Assembly (NCBI RefSeq): GCF_020510585.1
Contig: NZ_CP075190.1
Span: forward strand, 2,726,001 to 2,790,000
From: Ferribacterium limneticum
Lineage (GTDB): Bacteria > Pseudomonadota > Gammaproteobacteria > Burkholderiales > Rhodocyclaceae
Direction: 5' to 3'
DNA: 64,000 nt
Position numbers and translations under genes: made by a program. Position 1 is the stretch's first letter. Each line of letters opens with the position of its first letter. A model generated the notes under the pieces. It had not been told where the DNA came from and did not search any database. It saw only the letters and a list, made by a program, of their open reading frames with translations. Below are positions 33,501 to 40,431 of the stretch, piece after piece.

Positions 33501-34711
33501 CGATCATCGTCATGGTCACCGCCCATGATCGGGAGCAGTTGCTGCAAGAAGGCGCTAGCGAGGTTGTGGACGCGATCCTCACCAAACCCGTTACCGCTTC
33601 TTCGTTGTATTACGCGGTGATGGAAGCCAAGCATCGTCGCGGCCAGCTGCGGCTGTCCCCTGTTGTCCCGAGTACTACCCAGCAGCTGGGGGGCGTCAAG
33701 GTGCTCGTCGTCGATGACAGCGAACTCAATCGTGAGGTGGCAGCGAGCATTCTGTGCGGCGAAGGAGCTATCGTGGAATTGGCCGAAGACGGCAACGTTG
33801 CTCTGGGCCTCCTTAACCTCCAGCCGGATTTCTACGATGTGGTTCTGATGGATATCCAAATGCCAGTCATGGACGGTTACACCGCGACCCGGCAGATTCG
33901 CGCCAGCGCCAGCCCCAGCCTTGCCCATTTGCCGGTCGTCGCCCTCTCGGCAGGCGCCTTCAACGAGCAGCGCGATCTTGCCCTGGCCGCCGGAGTCGAT
34001 GAATTCGTCGCCAAGCCGTTCGATGTCAAGCAACTGGTGGCAACCGTCTTGCGCCTGGCGAAGCCATCAACGGCGGCCAGCAGCGTCGCGGCGACCAGCT
34101 TGCCCGCGGAAATGCCTGACACCACCGATCGCCCAAAAGGCCAAATCGACCTGAAGCGCGGCATGCAAATCTGGAAGAGTGACGACATCTATCGCAGCTT
34201 CCTGCGCAAATTCGTTAATGACTACGCCCAGGTAGTGGAGCAGATCACTGTGGCCGGCGAGGAGGAGCGTAGACACCTTGCCCATAAACTGAAAGGCACG
34301 TCGGGCAACCTGGGATTGCTGGCGGTGGCGGCGGCCGCCGCCGAACTGGATTGTCCGGCCAACCTACTGCCCAACCCGGCCGCCGCGATCGCCCGGTTGC
34401 AGGAGGCGCTGATCGCCGCTCAGACGGCGATTGCCGCCTTCGCCCCAGCGACGGCCGAAAAGGAGTCAGCTGCCCTTGCTGCTCCGGACTTTGACCCGAC
34501 CACGCTGCGTTCCTTGATACAACATGCCCTGCAAGCGCTGGCCGAAGCCAACCCGGATGCTGCGGAACCATTCCTCGCTACCTTGGCCCAATCACTTCCC
34601 AGCGAGCGACTCCAACCCATATTCGATGCCTTGGATAATTTTGATTTCCGCGCCGCTTCTAATGCGCTGCGTCAGTTATCAGCTGATCTGGGCATCGCCG
34701 TGGAGGGTTAA
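30578..34711 (+). CDS. Giant hybrid histidine kinase (REC-GAF-PAS-PAS-HK-REC-REC-HPt)
   Basis: 1377 residues if started at MASILVVDD (30578); an ATG at 30518 adds 20 unlikely residues. The order is: receiver (about 1-120, Asp in ITDVLMP), GAF (about 190-345), PAS (about 365-480), PAS (about 510-640), HisKA with NMSHEIRTPMN (His about 664), HATPase (GTGLGLTIS), receiver 2 (LLDWRMP, about 948), receiver 3 (LMDIQMP, about 1090) and an HPt domain (HKLKGTSGNLG, about 1235). No TM segment, so it is cytosolic. It therefore has a complete BarA-like phosphorelay plus an N-terminal receiver input. The stop is 2 bp before the HD-GYP gene, the probable phosphoryl target. Confidence 0.9.
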   Translation: MASILVVDDRPINREFLITLLGFVGHETLQAADGAEALALVIEHRPDLIITDVLMPVMDGIEFVRRLHADPAIADIPVIFYTATYRLAEALPMAQSCGVDTVIGKPASPQVILDAVAAKLGAQATPKSAETKGVAGMVRDRPAPAMIAGLPDLQQRLNDLHIEQGPLSASGPASLEVATTLGLRLAAVLELGLELGPERDIDRLLDIFVSAARDIMKAQFSAAGLVNRSGDVSYLVVRGLPEELQPQLAAKSLAGTFATLVADGQVQRLIGADAMAALPPAHPPVHDFLLLPIRSLTCDLGWLYFADKQGATAFADEDVQIATLLVTKLALACENLRLFAEAQNHARELEIEVAARLEKEGRFRLAVDAVGMGIWIWHLKTDALTLDDRVFELFGLPLMQPNNGSVDYDYWTSHIHPDDIGFVDAQLRQFVAGDGRYAPSFRIVHDNGDVRWLRAAAIIEYDTLGAPLQVVGTSLDITEETLAKNEIVELNTTLEAQVAARTTDLQAAIESLNDRENFIHTVTDALPILIGYWDADLCLRFANIAYRDWFGRPDEIIGIQMCELLGADFFADIEPYIRGALRGQEQSFERALIRRDGSTRQTLATYIPDILDDHVRGFYVMVADVTKLKEAELQLAELNVELAARASAAEGATRAKSEFLANMSHEIRTPMNGILGLCYLMEKQDLSPAAREMLRRINGAGRALLGIINDILDFSKIEARQLVIEQVPFRLSDVLDNLATSMSAAVGSKPVELLVGPAPAGADFLTGDPLRLGQVLINLVGNAIKFTEQGEVVVRIARLDDAMNSARATLLFTVRDTGIGIPENKQEAIFHAFSQADTSTTRNFGGTGLGLTISNRLVELMGGSLRVKSAPGKGSEFSFEITFALSEPGNNVIPDMTHQRVLVADDQDSARAVLAETVASLGWHAETVASGEQAIDRVRADPAYDILLLDWRMPGLDGVQTAARIRSSFSQLNDPIIVMVTAHDREQLLQEGASEVVDAILTKPVTASSLYYAVMEAKHRRGQLRLSPVVPSTTQQLGGVKVLVVDDSELNREVAASILCGEGAIVELAEDGNVALGLLNLQPDFYDVVLMDIQMPVMDGYTATRQIRASASPSLAHLPVVALSAGAFNEQRDLALAAGVDEFVAKPFDVKQLVATVLRLAKPSTAASSVAATSLPAEMPDTTDRPKGQIDLKRGMQIWKSDDIYRSFLRKFVNDYAQVVEQITVAGEEERRHLAHKLKGTSGNLGLLAVAAAAAELDCPANLLPNPAAAIARLQEALIAAQTAIAAFAPATAEKESAALAAPDFDPTTLRSLIQHALQALAEANPDAAEPFLATLAQSLPSERLQPIFDALDNFDFRAASNALRQLSADLGIAVEG

Positions 34712-34713
34712 CT

Positions 34714-35709
34714 ATGTCCAGCAGTCCTATTCTTATTGTTGACGACGAACCTACCAATTTGGCTATTTTGCGCAACATTCTCGGTCCGGACTATCCACTG
34801 ATCTTCGCCACCAACGGTCAGGATGCTCTGGATTTGGCCAAGAAACAGAAACCCGTCATGGTCTTGCTCGACATCCAGATGCCGGAGATGAGCGGATATG
34901 AGGTCTGCAAACGTTTGCGTTCCCAACCGGAAACCGAGAACATCCCGGTGATCTTTGTCACCACTTTAGCAGAGGTCAGTGACGAGACAACCGGGCTGCA
35001 AATAGGCGGCGTAGATTACCTGACCAAACCGGTCGTACCGGCCCTGGTCAGGGCTCGCGTGCGCAACCATCTGAGTCTGGTGCGGAACACACAACTGGAG
35101 AAAAGCTACCGGGATGCCATTTACATGCTCGGTGAAGCGGGCCATTACAACGACACCGACACGGGAACACACATCTGGCGCATGGCAGCGATGGCGCAGG
35201 CGCTTGCCCGGTCTGCCGGCTGGGATGACGAAGCTTGCCACTTGATCGAATTGGCCGCCCCTATGCACGATACGGGGAAGATTGGCATCCCCAATGCAAT
35301 TCTTCGCAAGCCAGGGCCACTCGATGCCAACGAGTGGAAAATCATGAAGACCCATACGGTGATTGGCTATGACATCCTGCACAAGAGCGATGCCCCGGTT
35401 TTTTGTCTGGCGGCCGATATTGCGCTCCATCATCATGAGAAATGGGATGGCAGCGGCTACCCGGAGGGCCTAGTTGGCCAGGCGATCCCCGAGGTAGCGC
35501 GTATTGTGGCAGTCGCCGATGTCTTTGACGCGCTGACCATGAAGCGCCCTTACAAGGATGCATGGCCGGTAGAACAGGCCATGCAATCGCTTCACAATGA
35601 TGCGGGCACGCATCTCGAACCGCGGATGGTTGACCTGTTCGAAAGTATCCTTCCGAAAATTCTGGAGATCAAGACCAACTGGGATGAGCACGGGACACAA
35701 ACCCGTTAA
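34714..35709 (+). CDS. HD-GYP response regulator, c-di-GMP phosphodiesterase
   Basis: 331 residues. The receiver domain (about 1-120) has VDDEP, Asp in VLLDIQMPEMSG and Lys in LTKPV. The HD-GYP domain (about 140-320) has APMHDTGKIG with the HD metal pair (about 183), HHEKWDGSGYPEGL (the GYP signature, about 240) and VADVFDALTMKRPYK. Such RpfG-like proteins hydrolyse c-di-GMP to pGpG/GMP when phosphorylated. It starts 2 bp after the giant hybrid kinase, so the kinase and phosphodiesterase form a dedicated pathway. Confidence 0.92.
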   Translation: MSSSPILIVDDEPTNLAILRNILGPDYPLIFATNGQDALDLAKKQKPVMVLLDIQMPEMSGYEVCKRLRSQPETENIPVIFVTTLAEVSDETTGLQIGGVDYLTKPVVPALVRARVRNHLSLVRNTQLEKSYRDAIYMLGEAGHYNDTDTGTHIWRMAAMAQALARSAGWDDEACHLIELAAPMHDTGKIGIPNAILRKPGPLDANEWKIMKTHTVIGYDILHKSDAPVFCLAADIALHHHEKWDGSGYPEGLVGQAIPEVARIVAVADVFDALTMKRPYKDAWPVEQAMQSLHNDAGTHLEPRMVDLFESILPKILEIKTNWDEHGTQTR

Positions 35710-36198
35710 TGTGTTGGCGCTTCTAGGTTAAGGAATATCTGATTGGCTGACACTACCTCTATGTGATTTTTCATTGAACGGACGGCAGCCAGCCCACTAA
35801 GGTCCGTTGCCCCCTCGGCAAATTTACTTGCTACAGCAAAATAAATTAGTCGTTTTATTCAATGCATTATTTCTTGCATGTAGCCGTTGAGTAGGTCATG
35901 CGGTCAAGCGACGAGCCAAACCGCAATCACTCCTCACTCAACCCCGCCATATCCTCAAGGTTGCACTCATGAAACAACACCAGATGCTTCATGACGAAGC
36001 CTTAAGGTAGTGCCATTGCAGTCAGGGGCATTTGCTTAGCCGGCGTAAATGCTGATTTGCTCAACCTGCACTTTTACGAATGTCCGAAGAGAATTTGTAA
36101 CTAGGTGCCCAATCTCGCCGAAGGGTTCTTCGGGGCCCCAACGGCAGGTAACTCAGTCAGGATATTAATAGTAGGCTGGCCAACTTGGATTTCGACGT
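35710..36198. other. Intergenic accessory debris
   Basis: No gene is supported. It contains the second copy of the 84-bp repeat (36018-36101) and AT-rich sequence near 35830-35880. The final part precedes the MNT gene and should hold its promoter. Confidence 0.4.
36018..36101 (+). repeat. 84-bp repeat, copy 2 (ghost of a DUF2384 3' end)
   Basis: About 89% identical by eye to 9723-9806. It encodes the same final codons (QSGAFA then stop) but the DUF2384-coding part upstream is absent, so this copy is a fragment left by deletion or recombination. Confidence 0.8.
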
Positions 36199-36489
36199 AT
36201 GAAGCCTTCCTCAGCTCTTGCCGCCCATCGGGTAGAGATTCGACGCATCGTAGCGTCCCATCGCGCCAGCAATCCGCGTGTTTTCGGCTCCGTCGCCCGT
36301 GGCGACGATAACGAGAGTAGCGACTTGGACATCCTGATCGATCCGACCCCGGAAACGGCATTGTTCGACATCGGTGCTATCAAGCACGAACTGCTTCAAT
36401 TGCTCGGCGTGCCAGTGGACGTCGTGACGCCGAAGGCACTGCCGGAGAAATTCCGGGCCAAGGTGCTTGCCGAAGCAGTACCGGTATGA
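36199..36489 (+). CDS. MNT-type nucleotidyltransferase antitoxin (MntA-like), orphan
   Basis: 96 residues. The signature GSVARGDDNESSDLDILID (GS...D-x-D) is the catalytic motif of minimal nucleotidyltransferases. In MntA/HepT modules this protein AMPylates and inactivates the HEPN ribonuclease encoded immediately downstream. Here the stop TGA overlaps an ATG at 36486 exactly where HepT should start, but that frame ends after 12 codons. The gene is intact, the partner is not. Confidence 0.8.
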   Translation: MKPSSALAAHRVEIRRIVASHRASNPRVFGSVARGDDNESSDLDILIDPTPETALFDIGAIKHELLQLLGVPVDVVTPKALPEKFRAKVLAEAVPV

Positions 36490-36524
36490 GCCGGTCAAGA
36501 AAAGCCCGGCAAGGTCGCATGTAA
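36486..36524 (+). pseudogene. Remnant start of the missing HEPN (HepT) toxin gene
   Basis: ATG overlapping the MNT stop by 4 bp (ATGA) followed by MSRSRKARQGRM and a TAA. The position and MSR start fit HepT-family proteins; nothing HEPN-like follows in any frame that I can see. The coding region has probably been deleted or replaced. Confidence 0.35.
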
Positions 36525-36720
36525 TGGGTGTGGACAAAACTGCCACAGTTTGGCGGCAGAATCCCCGTGTGCATGGACAAATTTTAAAGTTATGCATTGC
36601 CGCACCCTAGTTGGCTCTTGAGCAATGTCCACACCATATAAACTCTCCGGTTCTCGGATATCGCCTCCTTCTCTGGAGGGCAACATAAGGCTGAACAGCG
36701 CTCGTTGGGATAGCTAACCT

Positions 36721-36813
36721 GGCGAGTACGAGAAATTATTTTGTGCCAAGTAAATTGCTAACGAAAAATAATTGATCATAAAAAGAGCCATACCCCTCGT
36801 CGCCCAGTTCATC
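36721..36813 (-). repeat. AT-rich palindromic repeat, copy C (inverted)
   Basis: The reverse complement aligns with 18706-18799. Arms 36728-36742 and 36765-36779 keep the palindrome (12 of 15). It lies immediately beyond the 3' end of the IS5 remnant. Confidence 0.7.
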
Positions 36814-36860
36814 ACAATAGGAAAAACTTGCCGAAGCAACGAGCTAGAGCGTATGGACAA

Positions 36861-37227
36861 TCAAGCGAGCCAAATCAGAGCGGCGGCGATGGAAATGAAA
36901 GCCTCGAACCGGATATCGAGTTTGTCGTAGCGCGTAACGATGCGGCGAAACTGTTTCAGGCAAGCAAAAACTCTCTCAATGAGATTGCGACTTTTATAGA
37001 CATGTTTGTCATAGCTTCTGGACTCCTTGCGATTGGCTCTCGGCGGAATAACGACCGTGGCATTCATTGCCTCGATGCACTCAACGAGTGCTAGTGGCGT
37101 CAAACGCTTTATCGGCGACAACCGATCCGACATTGGGCATGCCTTCGATCAGATTGGCCGCCTCGGTAATGTCGTGTCGCTCGCCACCGGTCATACGAAA
37201 TCGCGCCAGATTGCCCACTTTAGCCAT
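36861..37227 (-). mobile_element. IS5-family transposase remnant, truncated and frameshifted
   Basis: The C-terminal third of an IS5-type DDE transposase. The upstream frame reads MTGGERHDITEAANLIEGMP and VVADKAFDA, then hits a stop at 37081-37083. The homologous reading continues in another frame with LVECIEAMNATVVIPPRANR, YDKHVYKSRNLIERVF and RRIVTRYDKLD, ending WLA at 36861. An indel near 37085-37100 therefore breaks the gene. Everything 5' of about 37227 is missing. The DDE Glu is in NLIERVF. Terminal repeats were not found. Confidence 0.8.
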
Positions 37228-37295
37228 TGGATGGAATAATCTATTACTGGGTCATGGGGAAATCAAAACCGTGTGGCTTTTTCGGAGAATGATAT

Positions 37296-37493
37296 ATGTA
37301 TAACTTTGATAGACGTGACCAGGTTCCGCCGGATACACCGGTGGCCTGCCTGGAATGTGGCTGGTCTGGCCGTGCAGATGAGACAAATCACCTCGCCGGC
37401 GAACCATGTTGCCCAGGAGTGGTTGAAGAAAACCCGTGCAACTCTGGGTTGGTCGTTCTTGAACAAGGCGACGAAGGGGTGGTCGACCAGTAG
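37296..37493 (+). CDS. Small zinc-ribbon-like protein (65 aa)
   Basis: 65 residues with ATG preceded by CGGAGAATGATAT. The Cys pattern is CLECGWSG, then EPCCPG and NPCNSG, resembling a small zinc ribbon. No family is assigned and it has no partner. It is the last intact gene of the accessory stretch. Confidence 0.45.
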   Translation: MYNFDRRDQVPPDTPVACLECGWSGRADETNHLAGEPCCPGVVEENPCNSGLVVLEQGDEGVVDQ

Positions 37494-37635
37494 ATCATCG
37501 TTGATAGGTGCACCTTGGCTCTCTCGATAGTCGGCACGCTTGTCTGGGCTTACGATGACAAAGTCTTCGGGATGGTGTGCATATGACGCATAAGCTTTGG
37601 CACCGAAGGGCAGACGAAGTGATCATTTCTTATCG

Positions 37636-37652
37636 TCTCCAAAATTTGGAGA
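37636..37652. repeat. Short palindrome TCTCCAAA/TTTGGAGA
   Basis: Perfect 8-bp arms around one central base. The shape is that of a dimeric regulator site, but no gene start lies nearby on either strand. Confidence 0.4.
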
Positions 37653-37690
37653 AATGGCCCTAAGGCATTTCTGTGCCATCCTCGCCCGGA

Positions 37691-37723
37691 GGCGTAACCG
37701 TTCCTAACCGGAACGGTTACGCC
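37691..37723. terminator. Perfect 14-bp hairpin containing the comEC stop codon
   Basis: Arms 37691-37704 and 37710-37723 are perfectly complementary with a 5-bp loop. The comEC stop (37717-37719) lies within the right arm. No strong T-run flanks it, so it is either a terminator of intrinsic-like shape or a relic of the DNA joined here. Confidence 0.5.
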
Positions 37724-39762
37724 CTTAGAGACAGCAACGCCGCCTCGTCGGGCGCCTCGATATCTGAAGTCAGCAACATGCGCCGGCCACCAGCCTCAAC
37801 GCGCAGCACGCAGGACAGATTATTCGGCTTGCTGTCGCCGCTGTAAGCCCCGGCCGCCGGATGCAGCACTTCGAAAACGACGCCATCCCACACCCAGCGC
37901 TGGCCGGCAACGCAATGCTGACCGCCAAGGCCGGCGACCGACGAATAAACCGCATCGACCGCCAGCGCCGCCCGCACCGAAGCCGTTCCACCCGAGTGAT
38001 CGGTATCGCGATGGGTGACCATCAAGACGTCCACATGGCCAATGCCCTGCGCCCGCAAATACGGCACGACGACCCGCTGCCCGGCATCCGATTCGGCGCT
38101 GTAGAGCGGGCCGGGATCGTAGATCAGCGTGTGTTCGCGCGTCCGGATGACGCTGGCCAGCCCCTGTCCGACATCGAGCACGCTGATCCACGCCTCACCC
38201 TCGGGTGGCTTTTCCACCGGCCAGAACAAGGCCGGCACGAACAGGAAGACACCCAGCAATCGGCCAGGCAAGCCGCGTGGCAACAGGCAGATGGCGACGC
38301 CAACGCCGGCAGCCAACGCTGCCCACAACGGTGGCGCCGGGGCCAACCAGACCGGCCAGGTGGCGCACCAGTCGAGAAAAACCATGAGCCAGGCCATGAC
38401 CTGATGCGCCAGCCAGAGGATCGGCCACCACGGCACCAGCGCACCGAGCAGCGCGAGCGGCGTGACGATGAAGCTGATCACCGGAATGGCCAGCGCATTG
38501 GCCAGCGGCGAGACCAGCGAGAACTGCTGGAAGACGAGGAGCAGGATGGGCAGCGAAGCCAGCGTCGCCGCCCACTGCACGACGCCCCAAGCGTGGATTT
38601 TGGCCCAGCCGTCAGTTGCCTCGCCGACCGCGGCTGATCCGATGTAAAGCAAGGCGCCGACCGCGCCGAACGACAGCCAGAATCCAGCCGCCAATACTGC
38701 CCAGGGATCGAACAGCAGCACGACAAGCAAGGCCAGGCAAAGGATTCGACTCGGCGCCACAATGCGCCCGGAGAGCATGGCCGCGGCTGCGACCAGCAAC
38801 ATGTAGAGCGTGCGCTGGGCCGGCACGGCAAAGCCGGCGAGCAGCGCATAGGCCAAGGCACCCAGGCAGGCGGCGAGGAGCCCGGCCTTTTGCGCCGGCA
38901 GTCGCAAGGCCAGGGCCGGAACGCGTCGCCAGCCAAACGATACGAGCCAGCCGAACAGCGCGGCGACCATCGTCACGTGCAGGCCGGAAATGCTCATCAA
39001 ATGCGTCGTCCCGGTCCGGTTGAAGGTGGTCCACAGTTCGCCCTGAATCGCCTTCTGATCGCCGATAACCAGCGCAACCAGCACACCGGCCCACGGATAG
39101 GATTCTTCCGGCAGGATCCGGGCAAATGACTCACGAATGGCGTGGCGCAGCCGCTCGATGGCGTAATCCGCCTGCCACACCATGTCATCCAGCCGCTGCG
39201 GCGGATTCGGGCGGATGTAGCCAGTCGCCCGAATGTTGCGTTCGAGCAGCCAGGCTTCGTAATCGAAGCCGCCCGGATTGGCGTTGCCGTGCGGCCGTTT
39301 CAGGCGGACCGTAAAACGCCAGCGCTCGCCGGGCCGGACCTGCAGACGCTCGAATTGCTCGTCGTCGCGCCGACCCTGATACCAGGAGAGCATGATCCGC
39401 CCGGGAACGACGGGTTTGACGGTTTCCACGGTCAACCGGAAATTTACGTCAAATTCGAAACGCGTACCGTTGCTGAAATCCTGTGGCAGTCCAGCGACAA
39501 CGCCGATCACTTCGACATCGCGCCCCTCCCAGTCGGCGCCGAGCTGATCGGCCAGCCGAATCTCGGCCCGCCAGGCACCCCACGCCACACCAAGGGCCAG
39601 ACAGCCGAGCAGCGCCAGAAGACGTAGAGGCCAGCCCGACCAGCGCAACCGGGGCAGCACCAACAGCCCACCGGCAACTGCCCACAGCGCCCAGCCGGGC
39701 AGCTCCGGCTGCATCTGCACACCGAGGATACCGGCGGCGAAGGCGAGAATATTCAGGCGCAT
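37717..39762 (-). CDS. comEC: DNA-uptake channel ComEC/Rec2, C-terminally truncated
   Basis: 681 residues from the ATG at 39762 (MRLNILAFAAGIL), preferred because the in-frame ATG at 39807 lies inside a dispersed repeat. The N-terminal DUF4131 and OB-like region precede the competence domain (HLMSISGLHVTMVAAL, multiple TM helices). A metallo-beta-lactamase-like domain follows: VLDVGQGLASVI, THRDTDHSGG, NNLSCVL, LLTSDIE. ComEC moves single-stranded DNA across the inner membrane; the lactamase-like part degrades the other strand. The protein stops just after LLTSDIEAPDEAALLS, before the usual PHHGS motif and about 80-100 residues short. The break coincides with the accessory/core junction. Confidence 0.85.
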   Translation of the reverse strand: MRLNILAFAAGILGVQMQPELPGWALWAVAGGLLVLPRLRWSGWPLRLLALLGCLALGVAWGAWRAEIRLADQLGADWEGRDVEVIGVVAGLPQDFSNGTRFEFDVNFRLTVETVKPVVPGRIMLSWYQGRRDDEQFERLQVRPGERWRFTVRLKRPHGNANPGGFDYEAWLLERNIRATGYIRPNPPQRLDDMVWQADYAIERLRHAIRESFARILPEESYPWAGVLVALVIGDQKAIQGELWTTFNRTGTTHLMSISGLHVTMVAALFGWLVSFGWRRVPALALRLPAQKAGLLAACLGALAYALLAGFAVPAQRTLYMLLVAAAAMLSGRIVAPSRILCLALLVVLLFDPWAVLAAGFWLSFGAVGALLYIGSAAVGEATDGWAKIHAWGVVQWAATLASLPILLLVFQQFSLVSPLANALAIPVISFIVTPLALLGALVPWWPILWLAHQVMAWLMVFLDWCATWPVWLAPAPPLWAALAAGVGVAICLLPRGLPGRLLGVFLFVPALFWPVEKPPEGEAWISVLDVGQGLASVIRTREHTLIYDPGPLYSAESDAGQRVVVPYLRAQGIGHVDVLMVTHRDTDHSGGTASVRAALAVDAVYSSVAGLGGQHCVAGQRWVWDGVVFEVLHPAAGAYSGDSKPNNLSCVLRVEAGGRRMLLTSDIEAPDEAALLSLRA

Positions 39763-39805
39763 GCCGAAATAATAAACCGGCAACCCCTTGGGCAAGCCGC
39801 GCATC

Positions 39806-39825
39806 ATTCCCGCGTAAACGGGAAT
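39806..39825. repeat. dRS3-like dispersed repeat (ATTCCC-N8-GGGAAT)
   Basis: Matches the ATTCCC-N8-GGGAAT form widespread in Neisseria and other betaproteobacteria, with the typical following ATCGAGTTTC. It marks the intergenic gap between comEC and the DUF2062 gene and generates spurious RKRESS-like peptides on translation. Confidence 0.65.
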
Positions 39826-39894
39826 CGAGTTTCATACAGCTTCCCGACCAGCACAGGAGGCGACAAATTTGAGTACAGGGTTAATATTGAAGAC

Positions 39895-40431
39895 ATGCGC
39901 CGGACCCTGAAAAAATACCTGCCCGATCACCAGACCATCCGCAACAACCGCTGGTTGAAGCCGTTCGAATCGTCGTTGCTGCACCCACGGCTGTGGCACC
40001 TGAACCGCCACTCGGCGGCTGGCGCGGTGGCGGCCGGGCTGTTCTGCGGTCTGATTCCCGGTCCGCTGCAAATGCTCGGCGCCGCCGCCTGTGCGCTGGT
40101 CTTTCGCGTCAATCTGCCGCTGGCGCTATTGATGACGTTGTACACCAACCCGTTCACTATCGTCCCGCTCTACCTGCTGGCCTACCAGATCGGCCGGCTG
40201 ACCATTGGCGAAAGCAACGGATTCATCACGCCACCGGCCTTCAGCGCAACGGATTTCATCGGCTGGAGCACGGCGATGCAAAGCTGGATGCTGACCGTCG
40301 CCAAGCCGCTGGGCATCGGCCTGATCCTGCTCGCCAGCGGGCTGGCGATAGTCGGTTACTTCGCCATGCAGGCGGCGTGGCGGGCCTACCTGATCAGCGC
40401 CTGGCGGCGCCGGAGAAAGCTCAGGTCCTGA
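39895..40431 (+). CDS. DUF2062 inner-membrane protein
   Basis: 178 residues. DUF2062 pattern: the N-terminal [20 protein letters not shown], then [15 protein letters not shown] with [19 protein letters not shown], and a final TM before a basic tail. It has about three or four TM helices. The function is unknown; in related genomes it lies near comEC and lolCD, as here. It diverges from comEC and its last 11 bp overlap the end of the convergent chemoreceptor gene. Confidence 0.85.
   Translation: MRRTLKKYLPDHQTIRNNRWLKPFESSLLHPRLWHLNRHSAAGAVAAGLFCGLIPGPLQMLGAAACALVFRVNLPLALLMTLYTNPFTIVPLYLLAYQIGRLTIGESNGFITPPAFSATDFIGWSTAMQSWMLTVAKPLGIGLILLASGLAIVGYFAMQAAWRAYLISAWRRRRKLRS

Noticed and set aside
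37691-37723. Integron attC site
   Set aside because: The palindrome is perfect and lacks the asymmetric RYYYAAC/GTTRRRY boxes and extrahelical bases; no integrase is near.
39483-39872. ORF ending in an RKRESSFIQL-like peptide
   Set aside because: This peptide is the translation of the dRS3-like repeat and is a known source of spurious ORFs; the rest is antisense to comEC.
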